A stretch of DNA of 64,000 nucleotides from Sclerotinia nivalis (taxonomy: Eukaryota; Ascomycota; Leotiomycetes; Helotiales; Sclerotiniaceae). The position numbers and the translations under genes are program-made. The stretch is taken from the NCBI GenBank assembly GCA_029531795.1, contig JAPEIS010000005.1, forward strand, positions 1,920,001-1,984,000, in the 5' to 3' direction. This document shows, piece after piece, positions 12,072 through 23,643 of this stretch (position 1 is the stretch's first letter; every line of letters starts with the position of its first letter). The notes beneath the pieces were generated by a model, which made no database searches, was not told the origin of the DNA, and saw only the letters and a program-made list of their open reading frames with translations.

Positions 12072-13711
12072 ATGTCCTTTGCCAAAGAAAGGGGCTATGA
12101 CCCCGAAATCGCTCAAGCCCAAACCACCACCTCCTCCGATCAAGACCTCCCTCTCACCCCCAAAGAAATCGCCATCCACACCTCCTCCCTCCAAGAAGGC
12201 AGTACCTGGTATGCCAAAGCCCACCGCTATACGAGCCGATTCGGCGTCGAATCCCGCGGCATCGAACGAGTCCCGAGCGATGAGCGCAGTACTGCCGGTA
12301 TGAGCCAGATCGGCACACTATGGCTATCGGCCAACTTGGTAGTTTCCTCTTTCGCGCTTGGGGCTTTGAGTTATCCTGTTTTTCATCTGGGGTTTGTCGA
12401 TACGATTTTGATTATTCTGTTTGTGAATTTGGTGGGGGTGATGCCGGTGTGTTTCTTCTCCATGTTTGGTCCGAGGTTTGGGTTGAGGCAGATGGTATTG
12501 AGTAGATTTTATTTTGGATGGTATGGGGTGAAGATTAGTGAGTTTGCATCTCCTTTCTCGCAGTCATTCTCGAGTTTCGGTAAGAGGATCATACTGATAT
12601 ATCTCCAGTTGCAATCTTCAACATCCTTGCATGTATCGGTTGGTCTGCTGTCAACGTAATAGTAGGCGCTCAACTCTTCAACGCTGTTAATACTAGCATG
12701 CCAGGCTGGGCCGGGGTAATAGTCATCGCTACTGCTACCTTCATTGTTACGCTGTTCGGCTACAAAATTGTACATACCTACGAACGCTACTCATGGATCC
12801 CCTGCCTCATAATATTCCTCATCGTACTTGGTGAATTTGCCCACAGTGGCCAATTTTCCAATATCCCCATCGGCGTGGGAAAATCCGAAACAGGAGCATG
12901 TCTCTCCTTCGCCGCAAGTATCTTCGGTTTTGCCACGGGCTGGACCAGTTATGCGGCAGATTATACAGTATATCAACCTGTGGACCGCAGCCGAAGGTCC
13001 ATATTCCTTTGGACATTCGCCGGTTTGATATTTCCTCTCCTGTTTACCGAAATGTTAGGCGCGGCTGTTGCTACAGCTATGTCTGCTAATGGTGGAGATA
13101 ACGTGTTTATGACCAACTACACCAGCTCTGGAATCGGAGGTCTGCTCTCCTCAGTCCTCGTCCCTCCTCTTGGGAGATTCGGACAATTCTGCATTGTTGT
13201 CCTCGCCCTCTCTATCATAGCAAATAATTGCCCGAACATCTATTCCGTGTCTCTATCCCTGCAAGTCCTTTCGTCTGCCACCGCACGTGTACCACGCTTC
13301 GTTTGGACATTCATCGGAACGATTATCTACTGCGCCATTGCCATTCCAGGCTATGGAAACTTTGCATCCGTGCTGGAGAACTTCATGCTCGTAATCGCAT
13401 ACTGGCTAGCGATCTATGAAGGAATCTCACTCTCGGAACATATATTCTTCAAGAAAGGGTTTGAAGGATATAGACCGGAGAATTACATGGATGCGAGTCG
13501 ACTTCCCCCAGGAATCGCGGCCATGGTAGCTTTTCTCTTTGGGGTTATGGGCGCAGTGTTAGGGATGGCACAGGTGTGGTTCACAGGACCGATTGGGAAA
13601 CTTTGCGGCGTGGAGTATGGAGGGGATGTAGGATTTGAGCTAGCCTTTGCCTTTTCGGCAATTTCATATTGCGGGCTGAGGTGGGTGGAGATTAGGAAGT
13701 TTGGTAGATAA
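12072..13711 (+). CDS. NCS1-family purine-cytosine/nucleobase permease
   Basis: Two exons (12072-12537 and 12609-13711; 71 nt intron with GTGAGT donor) give 522 residues. The product resembles fungal FCY2-type permeases of the nucleobase:cation symporter-1 family, which import cytosine, purines or related compounds with protons across the plasma membrane. The cytosolic N-terminus (about residues 1-85) ends in RTSRFGVESRGIERVP, the conserved lead-in of this family. It is followed by about twelve hydrophobic helices; SQIGTLWLSANLVVSSFALG is helix 1, and GWTSYAADYTVYQP is the typical NCS1 segment between helices. The exon join restores the helix IIAIFNILACIGWSAVN. The C-terminus ends WVEIRKFGR. 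The substrate cannot be fixed from sequence. It is convergent with the next gene. Confidence 0.92.
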
Positions 13712-14101
13712 GAAGGCCTGTCTGGAGTTGGATATGATTGGGCTAGATCGGATGGGATGGATGTACATGACATGACATGATTTAGGATATGATGGAGGAC
13801 TTTTTGTTTATGGAGCGATGGATTTATACTAAAGGACATTAGTACATGAAGGTTGGCGGGTGGCAAGGTATATGAAAATATTTTTGAGAGTATGTATCCA
13901 TACGTAGAAAACGAAAGCACAGCAAGCAATAGAAAGCGTGTATTTAAAGTAATGCGACTGACCTCTACTGGTCTTCGAAGCCATGCATGGGTATCTAATT
14001 CTGGAAGGCTGTAAATTATGCGAGTGATCTTTATCATGTAACTTCATGAACCCATACCATTGTGCTCTGTTTTGATCTGTCTTCTTGGTTCAACCACTAC
14101 A
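13712..14101. other. short convergent intergenic region
   Basis: 390 bases between two convergent stop codons. There is a GGATATGATGG-rich stretch and otherwise nothing recognisable; it should contain both 3' UTRs. Confidence 0.5.
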
Positions 14102-15187
14102 TCACAGATAGCTACCCTTCTGAAATCGACTCCCAAAATCTGCCGCTCGATTCAGCAATTCCTTCTTCTTCGCATGTCCCAATCGTCCCCCCAATGCCAT
14201 ATCCTTCTCCCTATCAAAACCCCTCTTACTCGGATCATCCTCTTCCTCCTCCTTCCCCTTTCCTGCAACCACGCTCCCGTCTGCATGTGCTTCATATAGA
14301 GATTTTCCCCTGTTCTTGGCATTGTATTCCCTAACTTTCTTATCTGTCTCTTCATCCACCTTAGTCTCAACTCTTGTGCGCGCAGAAGAAGTATCAGAGT
14401 CTTGACGGCCCAAAACTGTATCTTCGAGTCGTTGACGCTTTTCTTCAGGAGTTTCGGTCCAGATGGTAGATACACCGGTTTTCTCGCCCGGCGCTTTAGC
14501 ACCCTTGCCCCCTGCGAATTTGCGCGCTTTTAACTTCGTGGGATCAATTTTGGAGGTCCAGTCAGAGGAAGTCGGAGGGGCCAGCATCCAGTCTGGACGT
14601 TGAGGCTTTGAGGGCTCATTTGATCTAGCGGCGGCTGCTTGGGCTTCCTGTGCGCGCTGAGATTCGAGAGCAATAGCGGCAGCACTGCCTGCCGTAGGAG
14701 GAAGGGAGGGACCGTAGTCTGAGTCGCTATCAGAGTCAGAGTTTGGAGGGTATGAAGGGCGTTCTGTAAGAGAGGCGGGTGGAAGAGCGGGCCCTAGAAC
14801 GCGCTTTGGTGGCGGGGCAGCCATCCGCTGATTAGGAATTGAAGGACCGTAAGAGTCATCGTCGTCAGAACTTCCGATTTCGAGTTCATCTGGGTTTTTG
14901 GACGGTGGTGAAGGGCCTATGACGGGAGGAGAGGTAGATTTGGGTGGCGCAGAAGGTCCTATAACTTTTCGTGGTGGAGATTCAGGTCTCTTGGATTTTG
15001 ATGGTCGAATTAATGGATCATAATCATCTTCATCAGGATTTATTGTAGGTGGTAGAGAGGGTCCAAGAACTCGTGGTGGTGGTGCTGCTTGTAATTTGCG
15101 AGGTGGTGAATTAGGTGGTTCAGAATCATCGATTGAGCGCTTGCGCTTTTGAAGATGTGGAGGTAATTCGGGACCTAAAGAAGGCAT
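14102..15187 (-). CDS. GPALPP-motif protein with DUF3752 domain
   Basis: Single exon of 361 residues, starting at the ATG at 15187 (MPSLGPELPP). The open frame extends further upstream, but only through sequence with no family character. The N-terminal 200 residues are low complexity and contain repeated GPxLPP-type motifs (GPELPP, GPSLPP, GPSAPP, GPALPP, GPSLPP) separated by acidic/serine clusters. Then comes RPDWMLAPP...DWTSKIDPTKL and FSTIWTETPEEKRQRLED-like sequence, and the end is RGFDREKDMALGG..GSRFQKGSYL. This order is that of GPALPP motifs-containing protein 1 / DUF3752 proteins. Their molecular role is poorly known; the charged, disordered make-up suggests a nuclear protein. It is divergent from VPS8, with 583 bp between the start codons. 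Confidence 0.85.
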   Translation of the reverse strand: MPSLGPELPPHLQKRKRSIDDSEPPNSPPRKLQAAPPPRVLGPSLPPTINPDEDDYDPLIRPSKSKRPESPPRKVIGPSAPPKSTSPPVIGPSPPSKNPDELEIGSSDDDDSYGPSIPNQRMAAPPPKRVLGPALPPASLTERPSYPPNSDSDSDSDYGPSLPPTAGSAAAIALESQRAQEAQAAAARSNEPSKPQRPDWMLAPPTSSDWTSKIDPTKLKARKFAGGKGAKAPGEKTGVSTIWTETPEEKRQRLEDTVLGRQDSDTSSARTRVETKVDEETDKKVREYNAKNRGKSLYEAHADGSVVAGKGKEEEEDDPSKRGFDREKDMALGGRLGHAKKKELLNRAADFGSRFQKGSYL

Positions 15188-15770
15188 GGTTGTCTTGGGA
15201 TTTCTTGGGCTATATAGAGGCTTGGTTGAACGATTTAATTTTGAGCGAAAAATAAAATGTCGAGTTTGGTGGTGGAAAATTGTCTGGACACGAAGTGGTT
15301 GACAGACTTGGATATTTATGTAACCGCGATCCAATTGGATAATTATTTCGGAGCCGTGCCACACAATCCGAGAAGGCTGTGTGTCTGCAGTGGGTGGGTG
15401 CTATCCTCCCGAATATTGACTTTCACGAATTAATACTTTTATTATCAGTTGCAGTGGATTTGCGTTGTTTTATGAATGCTTGATTATTGTTTTAAAGCTT
15501 AAACATTGCGAGTACATAACGCAGTTGTCGCCGGCTCTAACCGAGTTGTCCTATCACAAGCTTGAAGCTATCACCTACATCAATCACCAATTTAGAGCTC
15601 ACCAACCCAGTTATTACGATTACGAAAAGATTTCGCAAGAGCAGGACGACGAAGTTTCTAAACCTATTTTCTACTAAATGTTGATCTAAGGAAACAAGCC
15701 TGCGGAAGTCCACGGACTGCGGCGCAAACAAGTCGAGCTGTGGAATGATGCGCCAGAGCAGCCAGTTTCG
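15188..15770. other. divergent promoter region between the GPALPP gene and VPS8
   Basis: It holds the promoters of both flanking genes. The VPS8 reading frame stays open upstream of its first ATG back to about 15686, just after a TACTAAAT-like branch site and a CTAAG acceptor-like site (about 15674-15689). A short upstream coding exon for VPS8 is therefore possible. I could not place a convincing start for it. Confidence 0.4.
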
Positions 15771-18700
15771 ATGAGCCCCCCTTCGGAAAACAGTAGTGGT
15801 GGGGAGGAAGATACGTTTGATGAACAGGATGTTCTCGCAAATGGGTATACAGATACGTCAAAGGATGTGGGTGCAGAGGATGTAGAGCATTTGGTTGGAG
15901 GTCGAATTTCTAAGCTATTACAAGAGGAGAGAGATGAAGGCATCTCGACGCCGCAGAAGCTAGGAAATGGTACAAACCGGTACAAGCAATTTCAAGATAC
16001 CGAGAATATGTCTGAGGATGGATCTGTGGGAGCACCTCCTAGGAGGATCAATAGTCCTATAGACTCAATCTTATCCATTCCAGACGATTCTCCCTCTGTT
16101 CAGGTAGGACAAATCATGAGGATAATGGAAATTTGTTAATACTTGGCAGGGTTCCGTGTTGTCTTCTCCCGCTGGCAGTGGTATATTGCCATCTGTTGCA
16201 TCCAGGCCTGGTCTTGATAGCCCTACTCCATCGTTTCGTCCATTTGACCGGCGATTCTCCTCGCGTCTTTCTGTATCCTCCTTGAATGTTCCTCGCTCCA
16301 GTTCGCCTGGTTTCATAAGACCACATTCGCGACAGATATCAATGAATAGCCAGATGCTACAAGATGCAGGGGAAACAGACACACCCTCTCCACCTTGGGA
16401 GGTTGTACGGTGGACGAAATTGAAGAAACTTAGCGGACAAGCATTTTCCGAAGTTGGCAGACGTAATTTTGGTACAACAACATGCATAGCAGTTTCTGCA
16501 TCTATAGTGCTAGGGACATCGAAGGGAATAATTTTAATCTTTGATTACCATCAAAATCTCAAATCTATAATTGGGCCAGGCACTAAAGGTAGGCCTTCAA
16601 AGATCCGTATTTCGATCCAAAGCTGACCACTCTAGCTGTGGAATCTGGTGCGGTAACATCTATTGCCGTATCTGCTGATCACCTTGTGGTTGCTGGTGGC
16701 CATGCCAATGGTAGTATCTTCACGTGGGAAACAGCAAGATCAGCCCGCCCGTTTCTTCATATTCCGTCCCTGGAACCTTCTCAATTAGCGAATCGCAGTG
16801 CCGATGGCCATGCTCCAGACATTGCAGTCCGACATTTGGGGTTTTTAGGCACTAGACATACGGCCCTTGTGTCTGCAGATGATCGTGGAATGGCCTTTTC
16901 GCATCTTGCAACAAGAGGTATGGGTGCGGTTGGACGTGCAGTCCGGACGACTAGGATACTCGGTCGATATCCTAACGATGTTGGTCCTTCCGGAAAGCCG
17001 CGAAAACCAAGCACGGTTTTAGCGTTTTCACCTCTCCCACTTGGAAATGTAGAAAAGGGGACTGATACCCTAGGTTTGACTGCCATTCTGACTCCTTATC
17101 TACTCGTGATTGTATCCACAACTCCAATCGCTCAAACTCAGCACAAAGCTGCTCGACCGAAAGAGGTTGCTGCCCATAGTACCATGAGTGGATGTCTTGC
17201 ATGGTTTCCTGCCGTTAAACTGAAGGTTCCGGACCCTGAAGATGGTAGCCAGAGCTCTAAAGTCAAGCTTGTTTATTGTTGGTCCAATATTTTGACTGTA
17301 TTGGATGTGGAGGAAACTCCATCTGATGACAAAGATAAACCACCGAGTCTATCCTTTAAACCTCGTAATCGCTGGAAGGCAGAAGAAGCTATTGTTGCCG
17401 TTCAGTGGCTCAGTCGATCCGTGCTTACGGTATTGACAATCACACAGCGCCTAATAGTTTTGGAAGATGTAAGTATGCGAATGACTGAAGCATTCGATTT
17501 GGTACATAAACACATCTTTCACCAAGATTTGTTTTCCGAACAACTACATACCTTGGTGGAGCAATTAGACGAAGAAGACCCGTCTATGCATGGCGTTGTG
17601 GCAGATGCATTTTATATGAGCTTCAAAGCTTACAAGAGTCGGATGTTCCTGCTTGGCTTCAATGATGTATCAATAGGAACACTATCAAACTGGGCAGATC
17701 GACTAATCGCATTGATGGAAGATGGTGACTACATTGGAGCTATTCAATTGGCGACGTCTTATTTTACAGGTGATGCCGACAAGTTGACTATTGGATTACC
17801 GGAGGATACTGCATTACGGCATTCTATGGTGCAAGACAAATTGGTCGAGATTATGACTGCTTCTCTCAAATTTGCTTTCGGTCAACGACAAAAATACCCG
17901 GCTGCTACAGATGATCACCTCAAACAATTGGCTGAAGCTTGCTTCGAAGCATCTCTAAGCATTAACGATATTGATTTCCTCTTCGACGAGGCTTTTGAAT
18001 GGTACGAGGATGGGGATTCGGAGGGGATTTTCCTCGAGGTTTTGGAACAACATATATTGGAACAACGCATTACCTCAATACCACCTACTGTTGTTAAATC
18101 TATGGTTTCCTACTTCGTTAGTAAAGGGTTTGAAAGTCGTCTAGAAGAAATGATATGTCATATAGAGACGACAACATTAGATATCGACGAGGTCACTACT
18201 TTATGCAAACAACACAATCTTTACGATGCCCTTATATACGTCTGGAATCAAGCGCTGCACGATTACATAACTCCTCTCATTGATATCCTCACATTGTTGG
18301 TGCCCCTTGTCCAAGATGGAGAATCCTTTCCAGATGGGAATCTGATGGAAGATCCTATTTTTGGCATTAATGCATTGAAGATGTTTCCATACATGTCCTA
18401 CACATTTACAGGCCGAGTCTACCCTACGGGCAACCAGCTTGAGGATCAAGAAGCTATGAATGCTAAAGCTGAACTCTATTGGTTTCTCTTCTCTGGAAAG
18501 ACAATTGCTTGGCCTAGAGGAAACACTAAGCCATTCTTAACAAAGCCGAATGAAGAGGTCGAACCTTCGTTTCCGTACTTAAGGATAGTTCTTAAGTTTG
18601 ATGCGCCAAGCTTTCTCAGTGCTTTGAATGAGGCATTCGAGGATTCCTTTCTTAACGATACGCCAGAACGAGCTGTCAATGGTGGCTTAAATCGTGATAT

Positions 18701-20687
18701 GTTAGAGGAGTATGTATTTGGCCTTTCCGTGAACAGGCAGTATATCGTCACGATACTCCTAGAGGTTATGAACGCCAATGAATTTGCATCAGAGGATACA
18801 ATCTATTTGGATATGTTCATCGCTCGAAATCTGCCTAAATTTCCTCAATACTTACTACTTTCTGGGACAGCTCTGCACAAGGTTTTAACAGGCTTGTGTA
18901 ATTATCCTGGTGAAGATCTTGCGGATGATGCTCAACTTAGTGCAGAATACCTGCTTTCAGTATACCACCCAACCGATTTAGCATCTTTGATGCCTCTTTT
19001 CCAAAAGGCTGGTTTTTATCGAGTCCTCAAAAGCATATACAAAGCAGACAAGCAATATAGTCAACTGGTTCAGGCATATTTTGAGGATCCCGAGGATCGT
19101 GAAAACATCTTTGATTGTATATCTGACTGCTTGAGACCTCGTTCCGGATTGACCAAACGACAGGTTCGGGAGGTACATGAAGTTCTCGAGAAGCATGCCA
19201 GTGATCTGGTTGAGCTCGATGCTGAAAAGGCTGCCCTGACGATCCAGAATTATGCTCCCGCTCTCCACGAAAAGATGTTGAGCTCACTCCCTGAACTCTC
19301 AGAGGCGCAGTATGTCTATTTGCACAGTATTATGGAAACGGCAACCGGGCAGGAAGAAACTTCTAAACGCTCACCACCTAATGAGTTCACCGAGCAATAC
19401 GTTCAACTTATGTGCAGATATGACGCTCAACATGTAGTGCATTATGTTGAATTAGTGCAAGCATCTGATCTCCGGCTTGAGCATGTATTGCCTTATATGG
19501 AAGAGAGTGGCGTTATAGATGCTGCCGTGGTATTGATGGCTCGTGAAGGTCGAATCAGAGCTGGTATGGACCGGCTGATAGAACATTTGAAGATGCTAGA
19601 GGCTACTCTGGTAGGCATCCTAGGCGCTTCGGCCGAGGCTATGCAATCTATGAAGGCAAGTGAAGCCGTGGAGGATCTTCTCACTGCTCTTCAAAAATAT
19701 ATCAATGTGGGAATTTGGTTATGCCAACGCCAGACGTCACCACAATCTAACTATGCAAACGCAACTCCTAATAGACGAAAGTCTTCCGGAAAATTCGAAC
19801 TTCTTCCCGAAGAGGTACTTTGGCTAGATCTTATAGATATTGCGGTACAAATGACCCGCAAAGTATCTCCAGTTCTGGAAGACGCGAAAGTATCGAAGCC
19901 CAATGAACTGGATTTCGAGAAGCCAACTGCCCAGCTTCGGACTCTTGTTCAACGAACATTTACAGCTCTGTTAACTTCGACATCAACACCAACATCCTCG
20001 GGTGCAAACTTATCTTTCTTACGTATTTTACGAGCATTCTTGACGAAAGCATCAATTTCGTCACCGAACCTTAGTGATCTACGCGCCGTACTTGCCTCGG
20101 TATTCTCTGCATATGCATATGAGGAGAATCTCCTAAGTTTGGCAAATCGACTACTCGACAAAGACCTTTTCGTCAATGTCCAGTCTGCTACCAATCTTCG
20201 TCAAAGAGGATGGAGGCCACGCGGTTCCACTTGTGAGGGCTGTGGTCGGAGGGTATGGGGACCCGGCGTTTCGGGTGATGTATTTTCTCAATGGGAAGAA
20301 CGACAGGAACGTGAAGGGCAGAAAAGGAAAAATCAACAAACTCTTTTGAGTGGAGGTGCTACAGAACGAGGAAAGGGGCTAGCTCCAGCTAGAAGTAATA
20401 GTTTGCCAAAGTTCGACGGAGAGAGCAGTGGAAATGGCAAAGGCAAAGGTAAAGCAAAGGGTATGGACGAACAATCGGCGGGAGAGCCTGTAGGCGGAAT
20501 GAATGGTCAGCAGGGCGGCAATGATAATCATGAACACAAGGTTCGGCAGGAATTGGGACCACTGGTGGTGTTCGCTTGTAGACATATTTATCATCGGTCA
20601 TGTTTGGAGACAATGCGGACGGATGAAAATGCGGCGAAGGATGGGATTCATGATGAGAGGGAATTCAGGTGTCCTATAGATGGGTAG
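15771..20687 (+). CDS. VPS8: Vps8-like CORVET tethering complex subunit
   Basis: Three exons (15771-16103, 16150-16588, 16636-20687) give 1607 residues from the first clear ATG. Vps8 is the endosome-specific subunit of the CORVET tether, which works with Rab5 on early endosomes. The layout fits: a disordered Ser/Pro-rich N-terminus, a beta-propeller region (about 190-480; CIAVSASIVLGTSKGIILIF and ITSIAVSADHLVVAGGHANG are WD-like strands), a long alpha-solenoid, and a C-terminal RING. RING ligands seen are CEGC (1457/1460), then CRHIYHRSC (1572-1580) and RCPIDG at the very end. About 110 low-complexity residues separate the first pair from the rest, and the usual last Cys after CP is absent. 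The start is uncertain: the frame is open upstream, so an extra 5' exon may exist. Confidence 0.9.
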
Positions 20688-21854
20688 TATTAGGAATACA
20701 TTAATGGTATTTGTTGTATAATACCCGGGTTGGTCAGCATATTCTGCACAACTCTCTGTCTTGCCCTTAACTTCCTCTCTGAACCTAAAATGACCATTTT
20801 GACCATTTAATCTTAATGTTTAAAAACTCTTGGCTAATGATGGTCTAGTCTAAACTTGAGGAGCCAGGCTCAGTTTGTGCGTTCTACTACATTCTCGTAT
20901 TTATAAATCGCTCAAAATCCTAGCAACCTTGATGAGATTCCTTCCATTGTGAACATTTTCCAACTCGCATCACCACTCCCATCGCGCAAAGATCTCTTCA
21001 TACCAAGCACGTCTCAAAATGTTCGCAGGACGAACTCCGTCAAGCAAATCGTTATTGATTCGAAACCCAATGACTTCACTCGCAACCTAAAACAGTCACG
21101 CACTTTAGCTTTGGCCCTGGTACGATTTCGCATTCTCCACCACAATGCAGTAACTTCCAGACTTATCCGGCATTTCCAGCCACACTTTTACATTTCCCAG
21201 CCACGCTAGACGGGTACCTGAATTTAGCTTCCATGACTAATCTGAAAGGAACGAATCATCTTCCTATCATCGATTGAAAGGATGATGATCACTATGAAAT
21301 TGGGACGGTAGACTCGGAGGATCTTGGCCGTACCTGCTCCAAGCCACCCAATATCTGTGCTGTTGTTATTAAATAATAACAGCTCATGCAGTCCAATGTT
21401 TGAAAGTATTTCATCCTTCACCTAAGAATACTTCTTGTTTTACTTTTTCTACTTGCTGTGAATTCGTGATTGGGAATCTGAAGAATCCGGCACAGCTCTC
21501 AACCAATATTTTTTGGAAGAATACATCGAATCTCAAACACAGTGTTGGTGTTGGATACGCTTCTGTAACACCGCATGAAACTCTAAAATCGGGCATTGAG
21601 ATTACCGTGAGAAGGGACCCGAGCACTGCCTCGTTGGATTTGGGTACTTCTGAAGTAAGAAGCCCTGAGTCTTGGTTCTGCTACTTTACTTGAATTACAT
21701 TTATACGGGCGAACGAACGGGAGATATTATTCGAAACGATATTGAAATTTTGAGCACCAGCGAACAGAGCTGAACTGAGCTGAACTGAGCTGAACTGAGC
21801 TTTTGAGTCGGTTTGAGAATACAGCGCGAGAGCATTGGAATATTAACGGCAAGC
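20688..21854. other. intergenic region between VPS8 and the RCR-like gene
   Basis: No coding signal recognised. A 10 bp direct repeat (TGAACTGAGC) occurs three times in tandem at 21771-21800, with a degenerate fourth copy just before, about 55 bp upstream of the next start codon. The rest appears to be ordinary UTR and promoter sequence. Confidence 0.5.
21771..21800 (+). repeat. 10 bp tandem direct repeat in a promoter/5' UTR
   Basis: TGAACTGAGC is present three times exactly, head to tail, preceded by the related CGAACAGAGC. It sits 54 bases before the start codon of the RCR-like gene, so it lies in the promoter or leader of that gene. Whether it binds anything is unknown. Confidence 0.8.
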
Positions 21855-22537
21855 ATGGAAGGCGATTTGTCGATGATTATGAAGCGGGCGGACAACGAGC
21901 CTACTCTCGAGTGTGATAGATTTGGAAATTGTTTTGAAAGTGATGATGTTCCATTTTGGCTTACAGAGGTTGGTTTGCTGGGTCGAGATAGAAAGTTATG
22001 CTCGTTGCTAACTATGTTCAATAGACGGGTCGAATAATCAGATGGTCGGTTTTCTGGGGATTGTTTCTTATCTTCATGATATGGATTATTGTCGGATATT
22101 GGCATGCGAAGAGAAGATTAAGGAAGGGCCTGAAACCATTAGCATATCACAGGGTGAGGAGCCTCAATCAAAATGCGTGAAAAGGCAGTGCTAACAATGA
22201 GTAGTGGATGTTGAACAGGCGACAACGAGCACAATATGATCCCGCTTACCAGAACCCCGACGTATACTACAATCAGTTTCCAGCAGCAGCAGGAGGACAA
22301 TATGGCATGCATCCTATGCCACCGCCAATGTACGATCCTAATGCGCCAATGCCACCGACATATCAACCACCCGCGGGAGCAACCAAAGTCGATCCCTCAC
22401 AATGGGGATCACAACCAACAAGACGTCCAGCAGATGATGGTGGAGAGTCCGCCCCCGATTATGAGGCACCTCCAGGACCACCTCCAAATCTTCAAACAAA
22501 TAATACTGGCGCGAGCAACAATCCATTTCGAGGTTAG
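21855..22537 (+). CDS. RCR-like single-pass membrane protein with PY motifs
   Basis: Three exons (21855-21968, 22025-22153, 22205-22537) give 191 residues. A short extracytosolic segment with paired Cys (LECDRFGNCFESD) precedes one transmembrane helix at about residues 45-64 (WSVFWGLFLIFMIWIIVGYW). A basic stop-transfer (HAKRRLRKG) and the conserved YHRWMLNRRQRAQYDP junction follow. The Pro/Gln-rich cytosolic tail carries PPMY (121-124) and PPTY (131-134), the PY motifs by which yeast Rcr1/Rcr2 bind the Rsp5 ubiquitin ligase. Rcr proteins affect chitin deposition and plasma-membrane protein trafficking; that role here is inference. The start could also be an in-frame ATG at 21873 or 21879. 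The stop lies 179 bp from the stop of the convergent next gene. Confidence 0.82.
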
Positions 22538-22715
22538 TCGTGGGGAGGAGCGGTTTAATGTAATATTGATGTTTGGGTATGCTGGTAATGGACTTTCACG
22601 AGGGATTAAATGTACTATCAGGAATAGAACAATGAAAGATTGAAATTCAGAACACATACATAGATATCAGTACCCACTACATAGTCTTACACACCACTAA
22701 GTGAAGCATTGGACA

Positions 22716-23487
22716 CTATCCGAGGTCCATAGCATCAGGATCACCTTCCACAGCTTCCACTATCATATCTTCTACATCAGCACCCTCTTCAGTCACACTA
22801 TTAGTAGATGCACGATCTGGTACAACCTCGCCCACCGTTCCCTCTCCCCGCCTTGCCTCCAACCTTGCCTCCAACCTTGCCCTCTCATCCCACTTGGCTC
22901 TCGCCTTCTCCCTCGCCTCCAAGAATGCCTTCCGCACCAAATCCTGTTCTTCAGGCACATTATGATTCCTTGGAACTGCTGTATCATACAAGATGAGCTG
23001 ATTATTCACACCAGCCAATTCTCCATCTTTATTTGCTAGTATATGAGGTGGTATCCGTGTTTCTCGCAGATGTTTGGATATGTCGGGGAGAAATATTAGC
23101 CGCCCATCATCGGAGGCGTCGCTGTCGGATAGCTCGTCATCGAGATTGTAGATATACACTTTGTGTTTAGAGTCATCTAGCTGCATTACATCGTCTGCAT
23201 CTTGTTGTTTTATCTTTTTTGATTTCGTGGATTTGTAATTACTCGATGTGGTTGTAGAGCTGGTGGTAGGTAGATCTGAGCTCAAGGTGGGTTGTTCAAC
23301 TGGAACGTAGAGTTTCTGACCATTGTTCTCTGGAAAATTGTCAGCTTGTGAGGACGGATTATTGGGATGAAGAAATATAGATAAATGTAGGATATATACC
23401 GAGATTAAGCAAGCTCAATCGTTTGGAGAGTCGTCCATTGTCTTGGGTTTCTGCCTTTCTTTTCCTAATACGCGTCGCTTGATCCAT
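22716..23487 (-). CDS. conserved hypothetical protein, acidic and charged
   Basis: Two exons on the minus strand (23400-23487, then 22716-23329; 70 nt intron) give 233 residues. The short first exon encodes a basic lead (MDQATRIRKRKAE) and joins to read SKRLSLLNLENNGQKLYVPV, a strikingly ordered segment that looks conserved. Further on come a DDELSDSDASDDGRLIFLPD acidic-to-hydrophobic block, the KHLRETRIPPHIL motif, and a long charged helix rich in Arg, Glu and Ala (about 150-200). No enzyme motif, signal peptide or membrane helix is seen. The make-up suggests a nuclear or cytosolic scaffold protein; I do not recognise a characterised family. It shares a 156 bp divergent promoter with the alanyl-tRNA synthetase gene. 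Confidence 0.75.
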
Positions 23488-23643
23488 CCCAACGACCCAT
23501 CCCTCCCCTAACCGCAAGCTTCTTTTCTGCCACTTAGTCTATGCACGATAAGATAAATCCTCAATCTGTATAAACAGAAGGTAATTGTCAATTGAAGACT
23601 TATCCTTCCTAGGGAAAAAAGATATCTTTATAGAATCGGGCGA
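23488..23643. promoter_or_regulatory. 156 bp bidirectional promoter
   Basis: Only 156 bases separate the start codons of two divergent genes: the conserved hypothetical (minus) and alanyl-tRNA synthetase (plus). This stretch must hold both transcription start regions and 5' leaders. A short inverted element (GTAATTGTCAATTGAAG) lies in its centre. Co-regulation of the pair is plausible but not shown. Confidence 0.6.

Noticed and set aside
12072..15187. A nucleobase-use or secondary-metabolite gene cluster around the permease
   Set aside because: Neighbouring genes are housekeeping (GPALPP protein, VPS8). No biosynthetic or catabolic enzyme is adjacent apart from the dead MBL gene.
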